In this document: piece by piece, positions 43,966-54,206 of the stretch
Position numbering within the stretch: the stretch's first letter is position 1
How the letters are laid out: each line of letters begins with the position of its first letter
DNA from: Micromonospora sp. NBC_01796
Lineage (GTDB): Bacteria; Actinomycetota; Actinomycetes; Mycobacteriales; Micromonosporaceae
Direction of reading: 5' to 3'
DNA length: 64,000 nucleotides
Assembly: GCF_035917455.1 (NCBI RefSeq)
Contig: NZ_CP109078.1
Coordinates: 3,286,001 to 3,350,000 of the forward strand
The notes under the pieces: generated by a model
The model's input: only the letters and a program-made list of their open reading frames with translations
Database searches by the model: none
What the model was told of the DNA's origin: nothing
Position numbers and translations under genes: made by a program

Positions 43966-44724
43966 ATGCTGCTCTGCATCGACATCGGTAACACCAACAC
44001 CGTTCTGGCGACGTTCGACGGCGACAAACTGGTCCACTCGTGGCGGATCAAGACCGATGCCCGGTCGACCGCCGACGAGCTGGGCCTGAAGTTCCGTGGG
44101 CTGCTCGCCGGTGACGCGGTGGAGATCACCGGGGTGGCCGCCTGTTCGACCGTACCGGCGGCGCTGCGGTCGCTGCGCAGCATGCTGGGCCGCTACTACG
44201 CCGACGTACCGAGTGTGATCGTGGAGCCGGGGGTGAAGACCGGGGTCCAGTTGGCGATCGACAACCCCAAGGAGGTCGGTGCCGACCGGGTGGTGAACAC
44301 CCTGGCCGCGTACACGATCTACGGGGGGCCGTCGATCGTGGTCGACTTCGGCACCACCACCAACTTCGACGTGATCAGCGGCCGGGGCGAGTTCCTCGGC
44401 GGTGCGTTCGCCCCCGGGATCGAGATCTCGTTCGACGCGCTCGCCGCCCGCGCCGCCCAGTTGCGCAAGGTCGAGCCGACCAAGCCGCGTTCGGTGATCG
44501 GCAAGAACACCGTCGAGTGCCTCCAGGCGGGGCTCTACTTCGGCTTCGCCGGGCAGGTGGACCGGATCGTCGAGCGGATGACCCAGGAGTTGGGCGAGGT
44601 GCGGGCCGTGATCGCCACCGGTGGCCTGGCGCCGCTGGTCATCGGCGAGTGCGCCACCATCACCCACCACGAGCCGATGATCACCCTGATCGGCCTGCGG
44701 ATGGTCTACGAGCGCAATCTCTGA
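43966..44724 (+). CDS. coaX: type III pantothenate kinase
   Basis: Phosphorylates pantothenate in the first step of CoA synthesis. The 252-residue length is normal. Motifs are MLLCIDIGNTNTVLATFDG (phosphate loop), GADRVVNTLAAY, VVDFGTTTNFDVI and GGAFAPGIEIS, ending in ATGGLAPLV. It is in one operon with nadB and nadC, and panC-panD are 4 kb upstream, so CoA and NAD precursors are encoded close together. Confidence 0.96.
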   Translation: MLLCIDIGNTNTVLATFDGDKLVHSWRIKTDARSTADELGLKFRGLLAGDAVEITGVAACSTVPAALRSLRSMLGRYYADVPSVIVEPGVKTGVQLAIDNPKEVGADRVVNTLAAYTIYGGPSIVVDFGTTTNFDVISGRGEFLGGAFAPGIEISFDALAARAAQLRKVEPTKPRSVIGKNTVECLQAGLYFGFAGQVDRIVERMTQELGEVRAVIATGGLAPLVIGECATITHHEPMITLIGLRMVYERNL

Positions 44725-44734
44725 CCCGTCCGGG

Positions 44735-45478
44735 TCAGCGGCGGCGGGCCCGGTAGACGGTGGTCCGGTAGGGCAGGTCGAAGGTGTCCCGTCCGGCCAG
44801 GTCGGGGTGGTGCAGGGCCAGGTCGCGTACGGCCGTTTCCAGGTCGTGTTGCCGCTGCTCGGAGGCGGTCAGATAGTAGGACCGGGTGCCGACCAGCCCG
44901 ACCAGGGTGTCGGCGGTGTGCTCGGTGCCGTGGTGGAACTCGGCCCGTTCCAGCGGCTCGAAGTCGTCGCCGAACGTGGTCAGGTCGGGTGCGGTGTCCA
45001 CGCTCGTCCGGCCGGCGAAGTCGGCCAGCAGCCGGCTGAGCGCGGCCACCCAGGCCACCGACTCGTCCCGGCTGTTCCAGATCGGCGCGAAACGTCCGCC
45101 GGGGCAGAGCACCCGGGCGGCCTCGGCGTGCGCCCGGTCGCGGTCGAACCAGTGGTACGCCTGACCGGTGATGACCACGTCGGCGTCGCCGTCCGGGAGG
45201 GGCATCGACTCGGCGCTGCCGGCCAGCGCCGTCGTGCCCGGGGTGGCGACCGCCAGTTGGGCCCGCATCCCCCCGTCCGGTTCGACGGGTACGACCCGGT
45301 GCCCGAGCCCGAGCAGTTGCCGGGTCAGGATGCCGGTCCCGGCGGCGAGGTCCACCACCCGGACCGGGGCGGGAGCGTCCACCGCCCAGGCGAGTGCGTC
45401 CACCGGGTACGTCGGACGGAAGCGGTCGTAGGTCTCGGCGGCCGCCCCGAACGACAGCGCCTGGTCAAGATCAGCCAT
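44735..45478 (-). CDS. class I SAM-dependent methyltransferase
   Basis: The protein has 247 residues. The pattern FGAAAETYDRFRPTYP at the N-terminus, then VVDLAAGTGILTRQLL (SAM loop), VEPDGGMRAQL and DVVITGQAYHWFD, is that of small-molecule methyltransferases similar to YcgJ/UbiE-like proteins. The substrate is unknown. It is read leaderless: TAGCAT (45485-45490) stands 6 nt before ATG 45478. Confidence 0.85.
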   Translation of the reverse strand: MADLDQALSFGAAAETYDRFRPTYPVDALAWAVDAPAPVRVVDLAAGTGILTRQLLGLGHRVVPVEPDGGMRAQLAVATPGTTALAGSAESMPLPDGDADVVITGQAYHWFDRDRAHAEAARVLCPGGRFAPIWNSRDESVAWVAALSRLLADFAGRTSVDTAPDLTTFGDDFEPLERAEFHHGTEHTADTLVGLVGTRSYYLTASEQRQHDLETAVRDLALHHPDLAGRDTFDLPYRTTVYRARRR

Positions 45479-45484
45479 GGTCCG

Positions 45485-45490
45485 ATGCTA
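45485..45490 (-). promoter_or_regulatory. -10 hexamer TAGCAT, leaderless-type promoter
   Basis: TAGCAT on the minus strand ends 6 nt before ATG 45478; no ribosome site is present. Confidence 0.5.
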
Positions 45491-45576
45491 TCCCCGGGTT
45501 ATCCGCTGCCCGGTCGGAAGGCACTTGAGTAGGCTCGGGGAATTCTGCCGAACTCACTGTCCTGAGGAAGCCTGCC

Positions 45577-47085
45577 GTGACCGAGCACATCCCCGCCCCC
45601 GCCGAACCCGTGGACGACCTTCCGGAGCAGATGCGGGTACGGCGGGAGAAGCGGGACCGCCTGCTCGCCGACGGCGTCGAGCCGTACCCGGTGGGTTATC
45701 CGCGTACCGCGACCCTGGCCGAGGTCCGCGCCAGGTACGTCGACCTGCCCACCGACACCCAGACCGGGGACACGGTCGCGGTGACCGGTCGGGTGATCTT
45801 CATCAGGAACAGCGGCAAGCTCTGCTTCGCCACCCTGCGCGACGGCGACGGGACCGAACTCCAGGCGATGATCTCGCTCGACCGGGTCGGTGCGGAGCGG
45901 CTGGAGGAGTGGAAGCGTCAGGTCGACCTCGGTGACCACGTGGGGGTGACCGGTGAGGTGATCACCAGCCGGCGTGGCGAGTTGTCGGTGCTCGCCGGCT
46001 CGTGGATGATCACCGCCAAGGCCCTGCGACCGCTTCCGGTGGCGCACAAGCCACTCAGCGAGGAGGCGCGGGTCCGGCAGCGTTATGTCGACCTGATCGT
46101 CCGGCCGCAGGCCCGCGACACCGTTCGTACCAGGGCGACCGCCGTACGGAGCCTGCGCGATTCTCTGCATGCCCGGAGTTTCGTCGAGGTCGAAACCCCG
46201 ATGCTCCAGTTGCTGCACGGCGGGGCCACCGCCCGGCCATTCGTGACGCACAGCAATGCACTCAGCACCGACCTGTACCTGCGAATCGCCCCGGAGCTTT
46301 ATCTGAAGCGTGCCGTGGTGGGCGGGATCGACCGGGTCTTCGAGATCAACCGTAACTTCCGTAATGAGGGCATCGACTCCTCGCACTCTCCCGAGTTCGC
46401 GATGCTCGAGATGTACGAGGCTTACGGCGACTACGACACTATGGCCAAGCTCACCCGGGAACTGGTGCAGGAGGCGGCGTACGCGGTGGGCGGCTCGCAC
46501 GTCGTGACGCACGCCGACGGGACCGAGTTGGACCTGAGCGGCCAGTGGCGTACGACGACGCTCTTCGGCTCGCTTTCGGAGGCGCTCGGCGAGGAGGTGA
46601 CGGTCTCCACCGATCGGGCACAGCTCGTGCGGTACGCCGAAAAGGTCGGCCTGGGGGTCGATCCGAAGTGGGTGCCGGGCAAGCTCGCCGAGGAGCTGTT
46701 CGAGGAGCTGGTGGTGCCCGGACTGCGTGAGCCGACGTTCGTACGGGACTACCCCGAGGACACCAGCCCGCTCGTCCGCGCCCACCGTGAGCAGCCAGGA
46801 CTCACCGAAAAATGGGACCTGTACGCGCTCGGATTCGAACTCGGCACCGGCTACTCGGAACTGGTCGACCCCGTGGTGCAGCGGGCCCGGCTGCTCGCCC
46901 AGGCGCAACTCGCGGCGAAGGGCGACGATGAGGCAATGCGCCTGGACGAGGACTTCCTGCGCGCCTTGGAGTACGGAATGCCGCCCTCCGGCGGCGTCGG
47001 AATGGGAATCGACCGGCTGCTGATGACCCTCACCGGGCTCGGAATTCGGGAAACCATCCTCTTCCCCTTGATCCGCGCGGAGTAG
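45577..47085 (+). CDS. lysS: lysyl-tRNA synthetase (class II)
   Basis: Charges tRNA-Lys. It has 502 residues: an OB-fold anticodon domain (about 65-155, with [18 protein letters not shown]) and the class II catalytic core with motif 1 region [26 protein letters not shown], motif 2 [18 protein letters not shown] and motif 3 [16 protein letters not shown] is about 9 nt before the GTG start. No frame damage is seen. It is the last gene before lsr2. Confidence 0.95.
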   Translation: MTEHIPAPAEPVDDLPEQMRVRREKRDRLLADGVEPYPVGYPRTATLAEVRARYVDLPTDTQTGDTVAVTGRVIFIRNSGKLCFATLRDGDGTELQAMISLDRVGAERLEEWKRQVDLGDHVGVTGEVITSRRGELSVLAGSWMITAKALRPLPVAHKPLSEEARVRQRYVDLIVRPQARDTVRTRATAVRSLRDSLHARSFVEVETPMLQLLHGGATARPFVTHSNALSTDLYLRIAPELYLKRAVVGGIDRVFEINRNFRNEGIDSSHSPEFAMLEMYEAYGDYDTMAKLTRELVQEAAYAVGGSHVVTHADGTELDLSGQWRTTTLFGSLSEALGEEVTVSTDRAQLVRYAEKVGLGVDPKWVPGKLAEELFEELVVPGLREPTFVRDYPEDTSPLVRAHREQPGLTEKWDLYALGFELGTGYSELVDPVVQRARLLAQAQLAAKGDDEAMRLDEDFLRALEYGMPPSGGVGMGIDRLLMTLTGLGIRETILFPLIRAE

Positions 47086-47120
47086 TCACGTAAGTCCTGT
47101 TGAGTAATTTCCGGGTCCTA

Positions 47121-47151
47121 TTGACGCAACGAGCGCGTTGCGGGCTATTGT
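47121..47151 (+). promoter_or_regulatory. lsr2 promoter with internal palindrome
   Basis: TTGACG (47121-47126) and TATTGT (47146-47151) lie 19 bp apart, about 40 bp before the lsr2 start. The spacer carries the palindrome GCAACG-AGCG-CGTTGC (47126-47141), a possible operator. Confidence 0.55.
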
Positions 47152-47193
47152 GCTCTTGTTTGCGGAACACCCTGCTCGAGAGGATTACGGCAC

Positions 47194-47544
47194 GTGGCCA
47201 AGCAGATCATTCACAAGCTTGTCGATGACCTTGACGGCGGCGACGCGGACGAGACTGTCAAGTTCTCGCTCGACGGCGTTCAGTACGAGATCGACCTGTC
47301 GAAGAAGAACGCCGGGAAATTGCGGGACCTATTTGCGCCGTACGTCGCGTCCGGCTCGAAGGTCGGTCGTGGCGGCGTTGTCGTCGGTGGCCGGGCTGCC
47401 CGCGGGCGCGGTGGCGCCACCGCGGACCGGGAGCAGAACAAGGCGATCCGGGCCTGGGCCAAGAAGGAAGGCCGGGACATCTCCGACCGCGGGCGCATCC
47501 CGCAGGAGATCGTCGACGAGTACCACGCCAAGGCCGGCCGCTGA
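47194..47544 (+). CDS. lsr2: Lsr2, nucleoid-associated DNA-bridging protein
   Basis: The protein has 116 residues, beginning MAKQIIHKLVDDLDGGDADETVKFSLDG, the Lsr2 dimerisation domain. A basic Gly/Arg linker (GGRAARGRGG) follows, then the DNA-binding domain AIRAWAKKEGRDISDRGRIP with the AT-hook-like RGR that enters the minor groove. It silences AT-rich and foreign DNA in actinobacteria. AGAGG precedes GTG 47194. It is a single-gene unit with its own promoter. Confidence 0.96.
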   Translation: MAKQIIHKLVDDLDGGDADETVKFSLDGVQYEIDLSKKNAGKLRDLFAPYVASGSKVGRGGVVVGGRAARGRGGATADREQNKAIRAWAKKEGRDISDRGRIPQEIVDEYHAKAGR

Positions 47545-47662
47545 GGCTACGGTCTGACCGGCTCCCCGCGCCGGGTCCGGAGCGAATGCGACGCTTCTGG
47601 CCCGGCGCTGGACTTTTTCCCCCAACATCCCATATGTGCGATTTGCCGTATCACCAGGAACA

Positions 47663-47938
47663 CGCCCCCCTGCGCCCCCCACCATCACCGACCACCCCAC
47701 CCACCCCACGTACCGCACCCCACCCACCCCACCCCACCCCACCCCCACCCCACCCCCGCACGAAGCAGCGCGGCGATCTTGCAGTTGTGGCTGTTCACAA
47801 ATCCCATCAAGGCCACGATTCGGGCGCCACAACTGCAAGATCGTCCACGTCGCGGGTGGGGACGGGGTGGTGGGGGCTTCGGGGTGGGTGGGTGGGTGAG
47901 GGGGTGGGGGGTTGCTTGGTCGGCACGGGGGGGCTTGT
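47663..47938. repeat. hairpin element 1: C-rich flank, 18-bp inverted repeat, G-rich flank
   Basis: The perfect 18-bp arms are 47774-47791 and 47826-47843, with a 34-nt loop. Left of the arms, 47663-47757 is made of CCCCAC repeats; right of them, 47855-47938 is made of GGGGT/GGGT repeats, so the outer parts are also roughly complementary and each can form a G-quadruplex on one strand. No protein is credible here. The design is the same as that of element 2 after clpC, though the arm sequence differs. Confidence 0.75.
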
Positions 47939-48052
47939 CCATGCTGTTGGGGTCCGGGTGCTCGCCGTTTGATGGGCGGAGATCTCCCATCCGGCGCCCG
48001 GAGGGTCCGGAAAGATCTGCGGCCGTCGGGAACGAACCGGGCGGCGCCGACG

Positions 48053-48117
48053 TTGTCCACAGGCAGTGGAAGAGTTATCCACAAGCTGTGGATGGACTCG
48101 GGACTGCCTGTGGACGT
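48053..48117. promoter_or_regulatory. dyad of four DnaA-box-like 9-mers upstream of clpC
   Basis: TTGTCCACA (48053), TTATCCACA (48075), and the reverse forms TGTGGATGG (48087) and TGTGGACGT (48109) are placed symmetrically about base 48085. The outer pair lies in a perfect 12-bp inverted repeat (48055-48066 with 48104-48115), the inner pair in a 7-bp one (48077-48083 with 48087-48093). TTATCCACA is the classical DnaA box. The site is about 230 bp before clpC. Confidence 0.6.
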
Positions 48118-48345
48118 CAGACCGCCCCGCTGGATTTCGCTCTACGCGTAGAGCCGGGGGCCGGGGAACACGCTCTGAGCGCGGGCAGTTGGGAAAAAAC
48201 GTCGCGGACGTGGCGCATTCCAGCAACACACGACCTCAGAAGAGTCGGTTCGCGGCGATAGAGTGATGGCACGGGTGTCACCTGGACGCCCGGGCGCTGG
48301 CCCCGCCAAGATCAATGGCGCACGGCACGTGAGGAGCACGAGGGC

Positions 48346-50877
<2,532 letters not shown>

Positions 50878-50907
50878 GCACCCAGCACCACAGCACCACC
50901 CACCAGC

Positions 50908-50940
50908 GCGGCCCCGGCAGGCAAAAGCCTCCGGGGCCGC
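50908..50940 (+). terminator. intrinsic terminator of clpC
   Basis: GCGGCCCCGG (50908-50917) pairs with CCGGGGCCGC (50931-50940), extended by AGGC/GCCT around an AAAA loop; 14 bp with one bulge, about 30 bp after the stop codon. Confidence 0.8.
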
Positions 50941-50966
50941 TCTGCACCCTCCCCACCCCTCCCTCG

Positions 50967-51106
50967 CCCCACCCCTCGCCCCGTCGATCTAGGGCAAAAG
51001 CGTGTGATTAGAGATCAACAAGCAACCTTTTGCCCTAGATCGACGATGAGAGGGGTGGGGGAAGAGGGCTGGGAGGGGGAGTTATGGAGGGGGAGGTGGG
51101 GAGGGC
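50967..51106. repeat. hairpin element 2: C-rich flank, 19-bp inverted repeat, G-rich flank
   Basis: Perfect 19-bp arms (50982-51000 and 51027-51045) enclose a 26-nt loop. An outer 11-bp perfect inverted repeat (50967-50977 with 51050-51060) continues the stem after four unpaired bases on each side, making a stem of about 34 positions with 30 pairs. G-rich sequence goes on to about 51106 and could form G-quadruplexes. The right arm supplies the stop codon of mutY. Confidence 0.8.
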
Positions 51107-51967
51107 GTAGGTGGCGTGCGGGAGGGCGGCCACCAGGCCGTCTTCGACCAGGGTGCTCAGGGCGCGGACGCGCTGGGCGTCGTCGGCCCAGACGGGGTCG
51201 AGTTGGGCGATCGGGACGGGGGCGGTCGCGTCCCGCAGGACAGCCAGGAGCAGGCCGCGTACCTGGCGGTCGGTGCCGGCGTAGCCCTGTGGGCGACGGG
51301 ACGGGCCGGTCGGCGGCAGGGCGCCCGAGGCCAGCCAGGCGCAGCGGTCCGCGAGCGGGCAGTCCACGCACCGGGGCGCGCGGGCGGTGCAGACCAACGC
51401 CCCCAGCTCCATGAACGCGGCGCTGGCCCGAGCCGCCCTGGCCGGCTCCACCGGAAGCAGTTCCGCGGTGGCGACCAGGTCGGACGGGCGGGTTGCCGGA
51501 CCGGCGTCCGGAGCGCCGGCCACCGCCCGAGCCACCAGCCGCCGTACGTTCGTGTCCACCACCGGGTGCCGCTGCCCGTACGCGAACGCGAGCACCGCCC
51601 GTGCGGTGTAGTCGCCGACACCGGGCAGGGCGAGCAGGGCGGTCAGATCGGTCGGGACCGCGCCACCGTGCCGCTCCACCAGCGCCACCGCGCAGTCCCG
51701 CAGCCGCAGCGCCCGACGGGGGTAGCCGAGCCGCCCCCACATCCTGATCGCCTCGCCGGGTGGATCCGCGGCGAGTTCGGCCGGCCCCGGCCAGCGGGCC
51801 AGCCACGCCCGCCAGGCGGGCAGGACGCGTACCACCGGGGTCTGCTGGAGCATGACCTCGCTGACCAGCACCGCCCAGGCGGTCACGCCGGGCTCCCGCC
51901 ACGGCAGGTCGCGGGCGTTCTCGTCGTACCACCGGATGGCCACGGTGGCGAGCGTTGGTTCGGACAT
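51035..51967 (-). CDS. mutY: A/G-specific adenine glycosylase
   Basis: Removes adenine mispaired with 8-oxoguanine or guanine. It has 310 residues from ATG 51967 (a second ATG six codons upstream is possible). Motifs: SEVMLQQTPVVRV (catalytic Glu), LPGVGDYTARAVLAFAYG (helix-hairpin-helix), VDTNVRRLVAR (catalytic Asp) and the [4Fe-4S] ligands C...C..C.....C in CTARAPRCVDCPLADRC. The last 20 residues, TSPSITPPPSPLPPPLSSSI, are encoded by the G-rich side of hairpin element 2, and the stop codon lies in its right arm. A full C-terminal NUDIX-like domain is not visible. Confidence 0.93.
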   Translation of the reverse strand: MSEPTLATVAIRWYDENARDLPWREPGVTAWAVLVSEVMLQQTPVVRVLPAWRAWLARWPGPAELAADPPGEAIRMWGRLGYPRRALRLRDCAVALVERHGGAVPTDLTALLALPGVGDYTARAVLAFAYGQRHPVVDTNVRRLVARAVAGAPDAGPATRPSDLVATAELLPVEPARAARASAAFMELGALVCTARAPRCVDCPLADRCAWLASGALPPTGPSRRPQGYAGTDRQVRGLLLAVLRDATAPVPIAQLDPVWADDAQRVRALSTLVEDGLVAALPHATYALPTSPSITPPPSPLPPPLSSSI

Positions 51968-52105
51968 CGCGCCCGATCCTGTCATGGCCGTCGGGGGTGC
52001 GACAGCGGGCCGGGACGCGCCCGGGCCGTCGGCCACCGTCCCGCAGCGTGGACGGGCGGGCCGGGCGGGGGCGGGAAGCGGGCGCCGATCGGGCAGAATG
52101 CCCGG

Positions 52106-52618
52106 ATGAGTCAGCTCGCGATCACCGTCATCGGTCATGACCGGCCCGGCATCGTGGCCGACGTGGCGGAGCTGCTCGCCCGGCTCGGCGCCAACCTGAC
52201 CGACTCCACCATGACCCGGTTGCGCGGGCACTTCGCGATGACGCTGATCTGCGTCGGCCCGACCGCCGACGAGGTCGAGGCCGCACTCGTCCCGCTGCGC
52301 GCGGACGGTCAACTGCTCGCCACCGTACGGTCAGTGCAGGCGGACGGGGAGCAGCCGCCGACCGGGGAGCCGTACGTGCTCGCGGTCCACGGCGCCGACC
52401 GCCTCGGCATCGTCGCCACGGTGACCCGGGTGCTGGCCGAGTACGGCGGCAACGTCACCGACCTCACCACCCGGCTCACCGGGCCGCTCTATCTGATCGT
52501 GGCCGAGGTCGACCTGCCGCCCGGCACAGCGGGCCCGCTGGCGGACCGGTTGACCGAGGTGGCCGCCGGCCTGGACGTCGAGGTGACGCTACGGCGAGCC
52601 GACTCGGACCTGCTGTGA
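52106..52618 (+). CDS. tandem ACT-domain protein
   Basis: The protein has 170 residues and consists of two ACT domains: SQLAITVIGHDRPGIVADVAELLARLGANL and YVLAVHGADRLGIVATVTRVLAEYGGNV, each with the Gly-containing ligand loop. Stand-alone double ACT proteins such as the glycine cleavage regulator GcvR sense amino acids; the ligand here is unknown. CAGAAT stands 6 nt before ATG 52106, a weak leaderless-type signal. The def start overlaps its stop by 4 bp (GTGA). Confidence 0.85.
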   Translation: MSQLAITVIGHDRPGIVADVAELLARLGANLTDSTMTRLRGHFAMTLICVGPTADEVEAALVPLRADGQLLATVRSVQADGEQPPTGEPYVLAVHGADRLGIVATVTRVLAEYGGNVTDLTTRLTGPLYLIVAEVDLPPGTAGPLADRLTEVAAGLDVEVTLRRADSDLL

Positions 52619-53274
52619 CCGCCGAGGACACCGGCAAGGTGACCGCAGCGGAGACCGGCCCGGTGCCTGCCGGCGGTACGGCCCCGGCCGAGGGAAGTCC
52701 GGCGGCGGTCGTACAGGACGTCGGGCTGGCGGGCTGGACACCTGCGACGCTGACTGCGCTCGGTGTGGTGGGACGCGTGCTCCCCGTCGTCTGCGCGCCC
52801 GACCCGGTGCTGAGCCGGGCCGGTGCCGACGTCGACCCGACCTCGGACGAGGTGGTGCAGCTCGCCGCCGACCTCATCGCCACCATGCGTGCCTCACCCG
52901 GCTGCGTCGGGCTCGCTGCGCCGCAGGTCGGCGTCGGGGCGCGGGTGTTCGCGGTCGACGTGACCGGCCACCCCAAGGCGGTGACCGTGCACGGCACCTT
53001 CGTGCTCTGCAACGCGACCGTGGCCGAGGCGAGTCGGTGGCGGCCGGGCCGGGAGGGCTGCATGTCGGTGCCGGACCTGACCGGTGACGTCAAACGGGCC
53101 AGCCGGCTCGTGGTGACCGGCGAACTGCCCGGTACGGGCGAGGCGGTCCGGCTGGTGGCGGACGGCTTCGAGGCACGGGCGTTGCAGCACGAAATCGACC
53201 ACTGTGCCGGTTTACTGTTCCTCGACCGGGTGGCCGGTGCGCACGCGGTGTACCAACGTAAGGTCTACCTGTGA
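52615..53274 (+). CDS. def: peptide deformylase
   Basis: Removes the formyl group from new proteins. It has 219 residues from GTG 52615. The three motifs are GCVGLAAPQVG, EGCMSVP (metal-ligand Cys) and QHEIDHCAGLLFLDR (HExxH metal site). An N-terminal extension of about 50 residues is Ala/Pro/Glu-rich and looks disordered. The coupling to the ACT protein is unusual for def, which more often sits with fmt. A shorter start downstream is conceivable but would break the coupling. Confidence 0.94.
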   Translation: MTAEDTGKVTAAETGPVPAGGTAPAEGSPAAVVQDVGLAGWTPATLTALGVVGRVLPVVCAPDPVLSRAGADVDPTSDEVVQLAADLIATMRASPGCVGLAAPQVGVGARVFAVDVTGHPKAVTVHGTFVLCNATVAEASRWRPGREGCMSVPDLTGDVKRASRLVVTGELPGTGEAVRLVADGFEARALQHEIDHCAGLLFLDRVAGAHAVYQRKVYL

Positions 53275-53395
53275 TCATGGGCGGATCGGCTTGGCCCACA
53301 GGGGATTCCGGGCTCTCGAACCGGCGATTCCGGCCCCGCGAACCCCGGCGCGTCGCCCGAGTCCGCCGAGTGCACCCCGATACGGTGAACGCATC

Positions 53396-54145
53396 ATGCG
53401 TTTGACGGTTGGCCCCCTGTCACCCGCCGTCTACTGGCGGCGTCGAGCCGTCGTGCTCGGCGCGGGTTTGCTCTTTCTCATCGTCGTGCTCTGGTCGTGC
53501 ACCCAGCAGCCGGACAAGCCCGGTCCGAACGCGGGCAACACCACGCCGACGACACCGGCCGAGGTGCAGCCCACCTCGTCGATACTCACGCCGGAGAGCG
53601 GTGCGCCCGCTTCGGATCCAGCGGTGGACCCGTCGGCCGGCGTCGACCCGGCAGCGGGGGACCCGCAGCAGCCGGCGGGCGGTGATCCGGCGGGCGGTGA
53701 CCCGGTGGTCCCGCCGGTCGGGACGATTCCGGACGTGCCACCGCCGGCCGCCGGTTCCTGCACCGACGAGGAGATCTCGGTGGTGCCGGTGCCGCTGGCC
53801 AAGTCGATCCGGCAGGGCGGGACGGTCGGCCTGCAGCTAGAGGTCAAGAACACGTCGAACCGCACCTGTAGCCGCGACCTGGGCGCCGACCTCCAGGAGC
53901 TGTTCATCAAGCGCGGTGCGGAGCGGGTCTGGTCCTCCGACACCTGCGGGGCGAAGGGCACCAGCGTGGTGTCGCTCGCGCCGAACGTCAAACACACCTT
54001 CCAGGCCGACTGGAACGGCAACCGGGACACCAAGTGCAGCGGTGCCCTGGCGGCCGGACCGGACGCGGAGGCCGGCGAGTATCAGATCTTCGCTCGGCTC
54101 GGCACCAAGCACAGCGACCCGGTGACGTTCACCATCACGAGCTGA
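53396..54145 (+). CDS. membrane-anchored exported protein, 249 aa
   Basis: ATG 53396 follows TACGGT by 9 nt; the long open frame upstream is not used. The N-terminus is cytoplasmic with WRRR, then one membrane segment (about 20-38, VVLGAGLLFLIVVLWSC). A Pro/Thr/Asp-rich linker (40-115) includes PAVDPSAGVDPAAG repeats. The C-terminal domain (about 120-249) is beta-rich with four Cys (CTDEE, CSRDLG, DTCGAKG, DTKCSG), likely two disulfides outside the cell. I do not recognise a named domain; related proteins are common in actinobacteria. Confidence 0.8.
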   Translation: MRLTVGPLSPAVYWRRRAVVLGAGLLFLIVVLWSCTQQPDKPGPNAGNTTPTTPAEVQPTSSILTPESGAPASDPAVDPSAGVDPAAGDPQQPAGGDPAGGDPVVPPVGTIPDVPPPAAGSCTDEEISVVPVPLAKSIRQGGTVGLQLEVKNTSNRTCSRDLGADLQELFIKRGAERVWSSDTCGAKGTSVVSLAPNVKHTFQADWNGNRDTKCSGALAAGPDAEAGEYQIFARLGTKHSDPVTFTITS

Positions 54146-54169
54146 GCACCGGCCTTCAGGAGGTACCGA

Positions 54170-54205
54170 CCCCGGTCGCCACCCACGCTTGGTGGCTGGC
54201 CGGGG
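54170..54205. terminator. bidirectional hairpin between the exported protein gene and disA
   Basis: CCCCGG..GCCACC (54170-54183) pairs with GGTGGC..CCGGGG (54191-54205) with a small internal mismatch, between convergent stop codons. Confidence 0.55.
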
Positions 54206-54206
54206 A

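Larger units (their letters stand above)
47545..48345. other. 801-bp intergenic region between lsr2 and clpC
   Basis: Besides hairpin element 1 and the DnaA-box-like dyad it contains the clpC promoter, which I cannot place exactly; GGTTCGCGGCGATAGAGT (about 48247) has some likeness to a ClgR site followed by a -10 box. Open frames here are low-complexity Pro/His/Gly products of the C- and G-rich tracts and are not genes. Confidence 0.6.

Noticed and set aside
47774-47843. tRNA or transposon end pair
   Set aside because: The arms are too long and uniform for a tRNA, there is no CCA or anticodon arm, and no transposase or target duplication is seen.
47586-47972. Open frames rich in Pro, His and Thr (and Gly, Val on the right side)
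   Set aside because: Products of the C-rich and G-rich tracts of hairpin element 1, not genes.
48053-48117. Chromosomal origin oriC
   Set aside because: Only four boxes, no dnaA or dnaN next to it and no AT-rich unwinding region; kept as a DnaA-box-like regulatory site.
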